Below, piece after piece: positions 9,612-22,800 of a DNA stretch of 35,026 nt. Both the position numbers and the translations under genes were made by a program. Each line of letters opens with the position of its first letter. Positions within the stretch are counted from its first letter, which is position 1. Source of the stretch: Priapulus caudatus (lineage: Eukaryota; Priapulida; Priapulimorpha; Priapulimorphida; Priapulidae); NCBI RefSeq assembly GCF_000485595.1, contig NW_014577686.1:25589-60614 (forward strand), given 5' to 3'. Below the pieces are notes generated by a model that saw only the letters and a program-made list of their open reading frames with translations, was not told the DNA's origin and did not search any database.

Positions 9612-12600
9612 TGCCTGTGTGCGTGCGTGTGTGTGTCAACATACGTGTGCTAGCTAGTAGCTGCACATCGGCGTGGAATTCGTGTCGCAAGCGGGTAAGC
9701 GACCTTTATCGCAGTTATGCATGAGATGCGCGGCGGGGCCAAGTTTACCTCTCGCATAACTTGCTATGTCCACAATGAATAATGAGCGCGGTGTACGTAG
9801 TAGACTCATCGCTCAATCATCATCAACTCATGCTATCTGATGCTATGGAGTAGCTCGTGTTTTCTCGCTACAACACCTCCCCCCCCCCCTACCCCGCACG
9901 CTGAACACTGCCAAGCATTGCTTCCATTCCATCTTAGATGCCAGATTATTCGCGCTGCTAATTGGGTCACCTTTGCGTGAATGAAACTTTCACGACGCAT
10001 ACATTCCATAAAAGTGCGGTTTTTGAATGATTGATTCTAACTTGATTATTCGCTGCATACAAATTTCAATCATTTGTCGTATATAATCAATATGTCGAAT
10101 ACGAGTTCGTTAGCAGTCACAGCAGTTATTTACAAAGAGGAACGAAATATTTGCTGGATAAGACACTGGTCAAAAAGTGTCAGTATCAAAAGATTGTCCA
10201 CGATGCCACCCACGATCGATAGACTGTAAAGATTGCACGGCGCATACCTAAGATTGTGTCTGACCGAAATCGCGTGAGCGGAGCTGGATGGAATGAGGAT
10301 CCCTGATGGAGCCTTTTCGTTTTTGATGGCGTGAGAATTTCACAAAGAAAATCTATCAACTGCGTGCCCCCGTACATTATGAACTCGTGGCTGGGTTAGG
10401 TTTACGCTGGTTTCAATATTAAAATATGGCACGTGATTAAAAATTCACGCGTTTTAATTAACATTTAGATGAGAAAAAATAATTAAAAATGAAGAGGTTA
10501 CTTTCATCATGGCAGCACTTTCTACACTTTATGATATAATAGCAAGAGCAAAAACTCATTTTCTAATTATTTAGGTACTCTTAATAATAATTACCCGGCG
10601 GGGCTCCCTGGATTGTGGTGAGGTAGTTAATAAGAGATTTTAGAATAAGACAGAACCCAGTTGGAGCCTTTACCCACGCGTTAGAGGTGAGACACCAGTG
10701 GCGTACTTAGAGGGGGGAAAAAGGGGGCAATGGCCCCCCTGTTGATCCGAAAGGAAGAAGAATTGTTCTACTAAAAAGAGAATTGTCGTAATCAGAATAA
10801 AGGCTGTACATGTGCCTCAAATACCATCTCCTGCGATCTTCATTTAAAAAAATTTCTGGGGGAGGACCCCCAAACCACCGCCTGTTGTACACCCCCTCCT
10901 TGAAATACTGGATCCGCCACTGAACAGTTACATATCTTGGGAGCAGAGAACAGCGAACAAAAATGTCGCCTTTTTGCATGGCGCCCAAAACAAAGATTGC
11001 AGAGCTGATATTTATAGATATTTATTGATATTTATATTTTCTTATAATATTATTAATTATATAGACTAACCCTGTATGTCATTCAAAATCGCTAATATGT
11101 TTGGTTGGGGACATTTAAAATCAGTCTAGCCTATATACTACACTGACAACATTCTGAAACTTATCTTTTAGATTCGTTGACTTCTTTTCCTCGCTCTTCG
11201 CTAGAAATACCCGCGGAGATCTCATACGTCTAAGCTTAAAGGTCGATCTGTGTACACATTATGGATTATAGCTGATACCGGCGATAAAATACACAATATC
11301 CACGTAAAACTCGGACAGAAAAACTAGTAGATATAATAGGGCGTGTATTATAGGGCGTGTGTTTGTTCTGGTAGAACGTACGAACGACGGGCATCGGTTG
11401 ATGCAATATGTCTCTCATGCGTGCTACAAAGTTGAGATAAGCTACTTGAACCAGCTAGCAGGACACCCGGCGTTGCCCGGGAAATAAAGCCCTCAGTTGG
11501 TGACCACTTGGTTGAAAGAAAAATGGGCATGGCATGATGCATGGGCCCGTTTATTTACTGCTGCTAGTGCTACAGGGGTGCGTTGATTGAACGCTGCTGC
11601 ACAGTGCAGGGGCATGATTTTTTCATCATATTTTCGTTTTGCGACAGCAGATGACCTCGGAGGTCAAATCCAATTTGCTCATGTTCCAATGTATCCAAAG
11701 TTACATGTAATGGCCATTGGCAATCCTTGTACATATATAGAGTGGCCTATATTGATTTGAATCGAGAACAGACGAACAGAGAAACTTCCACAAATATGTA
11801 TTAGATTAAATATAATTTCAATCAATTTTAAATATTAAAAATATTAAATCGATTAATTTTTCCTTTATATTCACGTTTAATGCACTACAGATTACCAATA
11901 CTGATCTCTTCTAGTTCCGATCTTGACCAAATTTGTTGAATGATTATCAATCAGCAGCGAATAGGTGAATGCCCTTTAAAATCTGTTTAATTTGTACGAC
12001 TTGATAGTTAATATTCAGTCGTAAATAACAGCAGCAGGTAGGTCAATATTGGAATGAAGATAAATAACTTTATAAATATAATGCGGATGGGCACAGGTCA
12101 TAGTTTAACACTCTGACTGAGTACGTTATATCTGTACTTACATCAGCACTCCGCTATTTCATCGGATAACTAGGCATGTCGACCAAAGTTCATGCTAAAA
12201 AGTAAAGTAAAGTAAAGTAAAGTAAAGTAAAATAAAGTAACGTCAAGTCAATTAATGTAACGTAAAGCAACGTAGAGTAAAGAAACCCCAGTACAGTAGT
12301 AGGTGAATGAAGTTAAGTTAAGTAATTAATAAGGTTGCTAAACGTCTTAAAAGTCGGCGCTAGGCTTAAATAAAATAAGATCGCGAGTATTGTTGACATT
12401 GTAGCGTCGCGTGCTGACTAACTGCAAACACTCTCATCAGGTGTGGAAGAAGCGCTGGGTGACCATGAACCCAATGGCTGACCTGTCAATTTCACTAAGA
12501 AAATCTATCAACTGCGTGCTCCCGTACATTATGAACTCGTGGCTGGGTTAGGTTTACGCTGGTTTCAATATTAAAATATGGCACGTGATTAAAAATTCAC

Positions 12601-13827
12601 GCGTTTTAATTAACGATTAGAAAATTATTTAGATGAGAAAAAATAATTAAAAATGAAGAGGTTACTTTCATTATGTCAGCACTTTATGATATAATAGCAA
12701 GAGCAAAAACTCATTTTCTAATTATTTAGGTACTCTTAATAATAATTACCCTGCGGGGCTCCCTGGATTGTGGTGAGGTAGATTTTCGAATAAGACAGAA
12801 CCCATTTGGAGCCTTTACCCACGCGTTAGAGGGGAGACACCAGTGTCGTACTTAGGGGGGGGGGACAAAGGGGGTCATGGCCCCCCTGTTGATCCGAAAG
12901 ACAGAAGAATTGTTCTACTAAAAAGAGAATTGTCGTAATCAGAATAAAGGCTGTACATGTGCCTCAAATACCATCTCCTGCGATCTACATTTTCAACATT
13001 TTCTGGGGGAGGACCCTCAAACCCCCGCTTGTTTTACACACCCCCTCCTTGAAATACAGGATGCGCCACTGAACAGTTACATATCTTGGGAGCAGAGAAC
13101 AGCGAACAAAAATGTCGCCTTTTTGCATGGCGCCCAAAACAAAGATTGCAGAGCTGAGAGGTGGGGGAGTGTAGGCAGGAGCGGCGCCACAGGGGGGGCA
13201 GGGGGGGGCGGTCACCCCCCTATCATTTGCAAGAAAAAGGAAAGAAGAAGAAAAAGAAAAAGAAAAGAAAAAAGAAAAAGAAAAAGAAAAAGGAAAAGAA
13301 GAAGAAGAAGAAGAAAAAGAAAAAGAAACATTTTGCAAATGTCTTGCAAATGATGGGTGGGTTGGGGGGTCACCCCCCCCCTTCATTTGCAAGAAAAGGT
13401 AAAGAAGAAAAATACAGCTACAAGCTGAACCACTTTCATCGAAAAATCGAAAAATTAAGTGTCGAAATTCAATCCATATAAAACCTGTGCTTAATTTGAT
13501 AATCGATATCAAGGTGTTATTTCCTTGGGAGTCCCAAGTTGGGACCATCATTTGTCGATGATGCTGTTTCCCGGCGGAAAGGTAGTGCGTGCGTGCGTGC
13601 GTGCGTGCGTGTGTGACGCGATCGATATTAGCGCGTCAGCGAGCGAGCCAGCCACAGCCGGCTGCTGCTGACTGAGCGGCGAGCGAGCATACATGTACGC
13701 TGGCGTATATCGTGGGTTATTCGTGTGTTCGTGAGTCGTATGGCGTATGGCGTATGTCGCTGGCGGAGGTATGCTCTCTCCGTGAGTGCCCTCTGTCTAG
13801 TTTTAGTTAGTGTGTGTATGCGCACGC

Positions 13828-13858
<31 letters not shown>

Positions 13859-16800
13859 TGTGTGCGTGTGCGTGCGTTCATCTCTCTCCGGGTCATGTTT
13901 TTCTCTCCTCTACATAATACAACAATTATTGGTTCAAGTGCTACAGCATAGATTTTAAAGCAAATCACTGTTCCCCCCACAGTTCCGGAGACCCCCTCTT
14001 TTAAACGTGTCCAGTTTCATAGCATTGAATTTCAACGAAATCCTAGCTAGTTCCGGAGACCCCAATTTTCGAACATAGCCGGTTCCAGAGCATACCACAT
14101 TCAACAAACATTAGTTCCAGAGACCACCATTTTTAGGTCTGAGTTAGTTCCAGAGCCCCCCCCCCCATTTTTAACTTCGCAGTGGCACATACCAGATACC
14201 TACCATAATGTGGGGTGAGTCCCCCCCCCCGGGGTTTCATCTCCTTGGTATATGTTGCTCCTTGGTTCCCTGCACAATTTTTTTGTCAGAAATTTTAGGG
14301 CTTTGATTAGCTAAACTCTGAGAGCTTTCCCGGACCCCTGCCAGGGGCACTAAGGCGGGCCCCTGGGGCCGGATTCATCAACGTTGCGCAAAGTGTATTG
14401 CGTATACAGAGTTCCTACGAAGTACGTACGCAAAACTCGTAGGTGCGATTCATCAACGCAGCGTAGCACCTGCGTACGCAAATGTTGATGAATTCCGGTG
14501 TAAATCCACTACGCCATCGTAGCTGCTGGCTGTTGAGGGGCGTGCCTAGCATAAACCAATCACACTGTGCGACACATACCATAGGAACCAAACTGATGCC
14601 TCTCTTGTATGTAAACCATATGGCTCTAGCTGTCTACAGGAGTGCTGGGGAATGTGATAGTTGTCCTCATTTTCGTTTGTATGATTGTGTTCAACACTCG
14701 ATGAAAGCAGCGACACGTACGCGTGCGTGCGTGCGTGTGCACGTACACGTGCGTGCTTACGTACGTACACGGGCGTGCGTGCGTGCGTACGTACACGTGC
14801 GTGCGCGTGTGCACGTACAAGTGCGTGCGTGTGCAGCACTGTGCACGTACAAGTGCGCACGGCGTGTGCACGTACACACTACACGGCTAACTACGAACTC
14901 GCTTATAACGAAAACAATGCCAAGCTATGACAAAAAAAAACCGTCAAAGGCGCCGCCTGTCTGTGTAGTATGGTAATTATTTATTTATTTTTAGTTGAGT
15001 AGTAATTTTATAATGTTTTCTCAATAAAATAATGCTTGCTGCGGTATGCTGGAAACACCTGCGGAAATTTCGAGTGGTTTACGGCACCTCGTCAGCTCGT
15101 GTAAAGTTACGCAAAGGTTTACGTAAATTTTAGCTTGATGAATCGCACCTAAAACGGCCTCTACAGTTCCCAGGGGCGTGTACAGGGGGGTCCAGGGGGT
15201 CCGGACCACCCCTACTCGCGCAGAAAACGCATCTGAGGGGGGTCTAATTTCAAATTTTTTTTAGGGGAGTGCCCCCCCCCCTTCGCGTGTTCCTGTAAAC
15301 GCCCCTGGTTTCGCCCCCTAAGAAAATACCCTGGCGCCGCCCCTGAGTGTAGGATGTGGAGAGCTAGGAGGCGGAAGAACCATTAAAATATTGAGTCATC
15401 CAATATTTTGCGCAGTTCGCTGTTTTTGGCCCACCCTGTTAAAAAATCCTGGCTACGCCACTGTGAGACACTATACCTACCAATTACGAACCAGCGGAAT
15501 ATCGACCATACTTTTCACTTTTCTCAAAATATTACTCGCTTGTCATTCTTGGCAAGTCATTCTTCAAAGTTATCTACTAGAGGAACTCGGCTTTTTCTAC
15601 CTATAATTTTGGGGAGCCAGCTTTCCTCTCATAAGCGCAATTCTCCCCTCAAAGTGTTGAACTCACATGGGCGTGTCAGACGATGTTTCACGACGACTGT
15701 AAAGTTATACACACACATGACAGGTCAATATATTACTCATTGCCCATACACTCACCCACTCATTGCCCATACACTTAAGCTAGCAGCACACTTCACCATT
15801 TTTGTTGCTCGAACAGGCAATTTTCGTGGTCGGCAATTTTTGTGGCCGTTGCCGCGTCACAGCACACGCCACCACAAGTTGCCACCACGAGCAATTTTCG
15901 TGGTGAGAAATCAAACCGGTTTGATTCTCGGCAACTCGTGGTCACCACTAAATTTCCTTGGCGAGTGGTCGTTGCCGGCCCCCGCACACTGGGCTATTTT
16001 TGTGGCGACCACGAAAATTGCCTGTACGAGCAATGAAAATGGTGAAGAGTGCTGCCTGCTTTAGTGACAAGCCGTGCTAGCCCGGGATATCATGATGCGA
16101 TCAGGAGTGTATAATATAGAGATACTATATCTTATACACTCCTGATGCTATCATAAAACCTAGGGTTTATTGCGCATATAGGTGGGTGACACGTGTGCCC
16201 ATGGCGCCTGGGTGGGTGCACATTATCGCGGTTCCCTTAATTACGGGGTGACATGTCGTCCGGACGTACCTGCATACACGACGCCACTAATCTAATTATT
16301 ACAAGAGCACATGCACAAATCTAACTAGGTTATGTGCGCTCGATTAGTAGTTATAATTTATAGTGATATAAATTACATATTATATTATAGGTATATATAA
16401 GGAGTAAATAATATTATTTATTTACTACTCTTATTTACTCCTGATATATNNNNNNNNNNNNTATTATATTATATTATATTATATTATATTATATTATATT
16501 ATATTATATTATATTATATTATATTATATTATATTATATTATATTATATTATATTATATTATATTATATTATATTATATTATATTATATAATATTATATT
16601 ATATAGTATATAAGTTATTACATAATTTCATTAAAAACAATTAATGCATAACATGCACTAACAATACATATAACAATAATACGAATTATACATATTAATT
16701 ATATATACTAGAATTACTGGTATTATATATATTATTGATATTTATTGATATTTATATTTTCTTATAATATTATTAGTTATATAGACTAACCCTGTATGTC

Positions 16801-19800
16801 ATTCAAAATCGCCAATATGTTTGGTTGGGGACATTTAAAATCAGTCTAGCCTATATACTACACTGAAAACATTCTGAAACGTATCTTTTAGATTCGTTGA
16901 CTTCCTTTCCTCGCTCTTCGCTAAAAATACCCGCGGAGATACGTCTAGGCTTAAAGGTCGATCTGTGTACACATTATGGATTATAGCTGATACAGGCGAT
17001 AAAATACACAATATCCACGTAAAACTCGGACAGAAAAACTAGTAGATATAATAGGGCGTGTATTATAGGGCGTGTGTTTGTTCTGGTAGAACGTACGAAC
17101 GACGGGCAGCGGTTGATGCAATATATGCCTCTCAGGCTCTCATGCGCGCTACAAAGTTGAAAATAAGCTACTTGAACCCCTTACATATCTAACACTAGCA
17201 GGACACCCGGCGTTGCCCGGGAAATAAAGCGCTCAGTTGGTGACCACTTGGTTGAAAGAAGGAAAGTGTCAATGACACTGTAGCTCACCACAAAAAAGGA
17301 CACAAATGAGTGAGTAAGAAGAAGTCAGTTTTAATTGAGCAACCATCGACGTACATTATAGAAACGATTGCCATCTGTATATCGCAATAATAATTTATAA
17401 ACCAAAATGAATCACAATTTGTGACCGTAGATGGCTATATACCCGCTTTGTAGCGATGGCGTTTGAAATAAATAGGTTATGCTGCGTTCCGACATGTTTT
17501 GTAAATCTTTACTCTAATATAGACGTTTTATCGGCAGGGTGGAGAGGAAATACCAATTCTGCATTAAAGATATTGTCAATGAAATCTTGTAAAACGAACC
17601 AGACGAGTGTGACACCACAGACTGTTTGTGTCTATATAATATGCTATATAATTGCCAAACCTTACCTAATTTGCATAAATATTTTTTAAATATCAAAACC
17701 CCTAGCCCTTATTCATTCACATACCAAAAATGAGCAAGATCCGTTGAACCTGAACTGACTAATGGCAATTCCCATTTTTGCCAAAAAAATTGCCGTGGCT
17801 CGAAAGTACGTCGACTGGCGTGCTTCAAAATAGACTCCAGTACTAGACTAGCAAATACTTCGTGCCATGCATAATCACACAATACCTTATGACAAAATAA
17901 ACTCTAGTTCCTCCTATTTCACTGCGCGTTTGCTTAAAACCCACAAGAAAGATGTGAAAAAACTGGCATTCTGGCGCAAACGCCGACTGTTTGCCAAACA
18001 ATTTAGCCTCGAAGTAGTGAGGTGACGTCAACATCGGAGAATTTGAACAACATTGGAGGTATTTTCAAATACCTTTTATAAGACAACGCGCAGTGATATG
18101 GGAGGAACTAGAGTTTATTTTGTCATAAGGTAGTGTTATTATGCATGACACGAAGTATTTGCTAGTCTAGTACTGGAGAAATTAGCGTTTGGATGCGCAT
18201 TGTGCGGCTTTAATATGGGAGCAAATCAGTAACAACTATACCCAATTTCAAACATGTGGGCCAAACGGTTCCTGAGTTATCGTTGACCGAAGCGAAATGT
18301 TGACGGACGGACAGACGGACGCACGGACGGACGGACGGACGGACGGACGGACGGACGGACGTACGACGGACGACGACCCATGGCAATAGCTCAGCTTGAC
18401 GATGTCAAGGTGAGCTAAAAATGGGCATGGCATGATGCATGGGCCCGTTTATTTACTGCTGCTACAGGGGTGCGTTGATTGAACGCTGCTGCATTTCATC
18501 ATTTTTTCGTTTTGCGATGACAGATGACCTCGGAGGTCAAATCCAATTTGCCCATGTTCCAATGTATGCAAAGTTACATGTAATGGCCATTGGCCATCCT
18601 TGGACATATATAGAGTGGCCGATATTGATTTGAATCGAGAACAGACGAACAAAGAAACTTCCACAAATATGTATTAGATTAAAACTTAATTTCAATCAAT
18701 TTTAAATATTAAAAATATTAAATGGATTCAGTTTTCCTTTATATTCACGTTTAATGCACCACAGATTACCAATACTGATCTCTTCTAGTTCCGATCTTGA
18801 CAAAATTTGTTGAATGATTATCAATCAGCAGCGGATAGGTGAATGCTCTTAAAAATCTGTTTAATTTGTACGACTTGAAAGTTAATATTCAGTCGTAAAT
18901 AACAGCAGCAGGTAGGTCAATATTGGAATGAAGATAAATAACTTTATAAATATAATGCGGATGGGCACAGGTCATAGTTCAACACTCTGACTGAGTACGT
19001 TATATCTGTACTCACATCAGCACTCCGCTATTTCATCGGATAACTAGGCATGTCGACCAAAGTTCATGCTAAAAAGTAAAGTAAAGTAAAGTAAAGTAAA
19101 GTAAAGAAAAGTAACGTCAAGTCAATTAATGTAACGTAAAGTAACGTAACCATATGTAACGTAGAGTAAAGAAACCCCAGTACAGTAGTAGGTGAATGAA
19201 GTTAAGTCAAGTAATAAATAAGGTTGCTAAACGTTAAATAAAATAAGATCGCGAGTATTGTTGACATTGTAGCGTCGCGTGCTTGCTAACTTCAAACACT
19301 CTCATCAGGTGTGGAAGAAGCGCTGGGTGACCATGAACCCAATGGCTGACCTGTCAACCTGTAAAACGATCATAAGAGTCGACCTCTGTAACGAGACGTC
19401 AGAGGTAAAGGGCAAAAGCAGCAGCTTGTTGGAAGACATAGTTACTGTTCGGAGGACGTCGACCTATAGGTAGATGAAACAATCGCTACTGATCCATCCA
19501 CCAATCTATAGTATTCATTCATCCATCTATCCATCCATCCATCCATCCATCCATCCATCCATCCATACATCCATCCATCCATCCTTCCATCCATCCATCC
19601 ATCCACCCATCCATCCATCCATCCATCCATCCATCCATCCATCCATCCATACCATGCCATCAGTTGCATCCATACATCCATCGGACCATCCATCTGCCAT
19701 ATCGGGACTGCACCGGCAGGGGTAGGATAGGAGTTACCCAATCCATCCATCCATCCATCACAATACCATGACATCATCCAGCTCCGATCCATCGCAATCG

Positions 19801-22800
19801 TCAAATCCATCCATCATCCATCCATCCGCCGATCCATCGCATCCATCCATAAGTGCTCATGATCCATCCATTCCATTCCCATCCCATCCATCCATGCCAT
19901 CCATCCATCCATCCATTTCGTGCCTGGAGCGTGTGAACGTGCCAACTGTGGTGAAGTGACTCCAAAATTAGCATAATTCTTACAGGGCGGGTGTTTTAAT
20001 TAATTTATTTCTCATAAATTTCCCTTAATATTGAGTGGTTTATCTTTCCATCCATGCCCCATCCATCCATCCCTCCTTCCGATCCCATCGCATCATGCCT
20101 ATCATCATCCATCCATCATCCATCCTCACCCCGATCATCGATGCCATTCCCCCCCCTCGGCCTGTTATATCTCCACCCTCAAGGGATCCATCCATCCATC
20201 CATCCATCTATTTATCCATCCACCCATCCATCCATCCATCCATCCATTCATCCATCCATTCATCCATCCATCCATTCATCCATTCATCCATCCATCCATC
20301 CATCTATATATTCATCCATCTATCCGTCCATCCATCCATTCATCCATCCATCCATCCATTCATCCATCGATATGTAAAGTATTCGTAATACCCGTAGGAT
20401 ATATATATATTTATATATTATATATACATACATATTCTAATAATAATTAACAATTAATTCATATCTAACATTTGTCATTATTAATGTTTTCCTCGCGCAG
20501 GTTTAAGCCGTATGCCTTTCACATCATCGATGCTGACGGCCACATTGTCATGCAGCTGTCTGGCCAGTCCGAAACAGAGTCTCAGCTTTGGATCTCGTCA
20601 ATCCGCGAATTTCTCAACCGTCCACTAGAACGCCGCGCCGTCAACGGCGGCGGTAAGTGTGTTCACTGACGGATACAGGAGAGTCGCTGGCATCAGGGCC
20701 AGGCCCACCCTTTCCCTGCCCTGCATTCCCCGTGATACGCACACTAGTACGCAGTGTTGTCGTCTCGCCGTTGTAATGTTCTCGAACGTTCACTATGTGA
20801 GTTTCACTGTGTGTGGCCCAACGTGAGTCGATCTGCAAAGTCTAGGGTGCATTGCCTTTCACTGGCGGATCCAGGGAAGGCATCATGGCCATGCCCCTGT
20901 CTAAGTACCCATACCAGAAAACGAGTAGGAAAACGCGAAGTAGTCATTCATTAGCGTTGCAAACCTTCATTTTACTTACTGGCTTCCAAATTTAATATTC
21001 ACTTGAGGCCGAAAATTGGCGCATGAAGCACTAAAATGTACAGGTGGACCCCGCTGAAGGGTGCTTACAACGCTGTTCCATACCCCCATTGCTGGGGGCT
21101 TTCCCGACCAACCTACCTTGGTGATGCATTCACCAATGGATACGCCAATGCAAGTTTCTGAGAGCAAATGCGAGTCTCCATCATTAATGGCTATCGTAGT
21201 TACCACTGCATCGGTGAAACCAATAGCCAGCGTGCTGCTGATACTCCGTTTCGTGAAATATCGTGAAATTGTACACGTCTCGCGCAAAATTTTTGACAGA
21301 ATTTCTGACTTTCATATCGCGTCAATATTGAGACAATAGTCCTTTGTAATTTGAATGTGATACGTAAATGAAAAAAATGAAAAAATATCACGTTCGATCG
21401 AAATTCCCTCATTCACAGTACGTCAGTAGCCTCACCTCACTTCACCACCAGTCACTGAATCGTGGTCACTGAGGTAATACTTCCTTGGTAATGACGAATC
21501 GAAAATCACCTGATTTTAAATTTGAAGATTGCATGTACTGGGGTCCGTTGTCAGAATCACCATAGGTGGCTATAGTATCAGAAGTCTAGAATATCATGAT
21601 TTGTAAAATGAAGTGTCATGCAATTGTTATGGCATGTTAGTCTCATTATAATCATAACTATTCATGTGTTATGTAGTATATTTTTCTGACAACGGACGCT
21701 TGGATCGCACCATTCTGAAAACTGGCCACATTACTCTCTGACGTTTTTCGATATAATTACAATTCTGACCAGTCACCGCGTAGGCCCATGGTGTCACATC
21801 CGGCAGTACGTGTCACTTCAGACTCGTTCCTCGTCCTATTTTTTCCCTCGCTCCTTGGAAATCACTCGCGGTATCGCAGCGTGTCTCTCGCGAGTGACCG
21901 AAGTTGGGTTTCTTTTTCGCAGGTGAATTCGAAGTGTCGGTAATCGACAACGAGTCGTCCTACCGCCTCCAGTTCAGTGGCACATACGAGATAGCTATTA
22001 ACCGAATAGGTCTCACCTTTCTTACGCCCGTTGACGGTTACGTCGTCGACAAGTGGCCAATAACGAGCCTGAAATCATTTGCGCTCAAGGTAGACTGCCT
22101 TCCAGCCGACAAGAACAAGATTCTTCTCATTGATCTTGATAGGTAAACGCGTTTCACTGCCTTCCGTATCATACCGCAAGAAATATTTGCTTACGTTGGA
22201 AGCCTTATTTCACAAATTGTTCCGAAAAATATCCTGTATTCTTGATTGAATTAAAAGTAGAGTCAAGATCAGGATTCATAGAAGTAAAACATATATGTGT
22301 GCGCGTGTGCGTGCCTGCGTGTGCGTATGTATGTTGGGTGGGTGTGCGTATACACAGAAATACCTGTATTGCAGTGTATCAAGAACAGAGCTATAGCTCT
22401 TTAGTTGAAAGTATTACTGCAGATTGGTAGGGCCGTTTGGCAGAGACGGGTGCCAACATTATTACGCTGTTCTTATACCGAGATTATTATTATTATTATT
22501 CAGAGATGAACATATTTACGAGATGAACCTGTACTGCAAGAAGGCGACAAAGGTACTGTCAGACATCTTTGATGCAATGGTCTGCAGTAACCTGGACTCC
22601 ATACCGAACCATGGAAGGTAGCTGCGAACGTGATATAAACTGCAGAAAAATAATGCAGTTACCTTCAAAACGATCAACTAGACGTCATTTACTTTTAAAG
22701 ATGTAGCGAAATTGTAAACTTGGTGAGACTGGGGTACAGCTACTAACACACGTCTACGTCTTAAACTATCCCAGATAAATACACATGAAGGTACTTTTGC

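Larger units (their letters stand above)
17261..18416 (-). mobile_element. pearl/HINE-like non-autonomous Helentron
   Basis: The upstream duplicate has the empty site (GAAAGAAAAATGGG, 11514-11527), so the borders are known: the insert sits in an A/T run and leaves at most AA. Read on the minus strand it starts AGCTCACCTTGACATCG, has (CGTC)n near that end (18302-18380), then GGTGAGCTA, then a hairpin AGTGTCATTGACACT just before the 3' end. Subterminal inverted repeats, a 3' terminal hairpin, a T-T target and a tetranucleotide array are the known marks of Helentron-derived HINEs and of bivalve pearl elements. It has no coding capacity. Confidence 0.7.
16735..19357. repeat. second direct duplication, downstream block B2
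   Basis: Matches about 11018-12489 and runs into the intact exon 2. The only large difference is the 1156-bp insert at 17261-18416. A short (AAAGT)n repeat (19076-19108) is shared with 12200-12239. The block contains older transposon-like sequence (ACCCGGCGTTGCCCGGGAAA at 17206) common to both copies. Confidence 0.85.

Noticed and set aside
12985-13551. 188-codon minus-strand frame
   Set aside because: It runs through a CAGTGGCG-type MITE and a poly-purine tract (poly-Ser/Phe when translated). No protein family features.
15408-16064. 218-codon + frame
   Set aside because: It crosses a transposon end and the whole 15781-16060 MITE, and composition is random.
19442-20450. Pro/Ser/His/Ile-rich proteins in intron 2
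   Set aside because: Translations of the (ATCC)n repeat.
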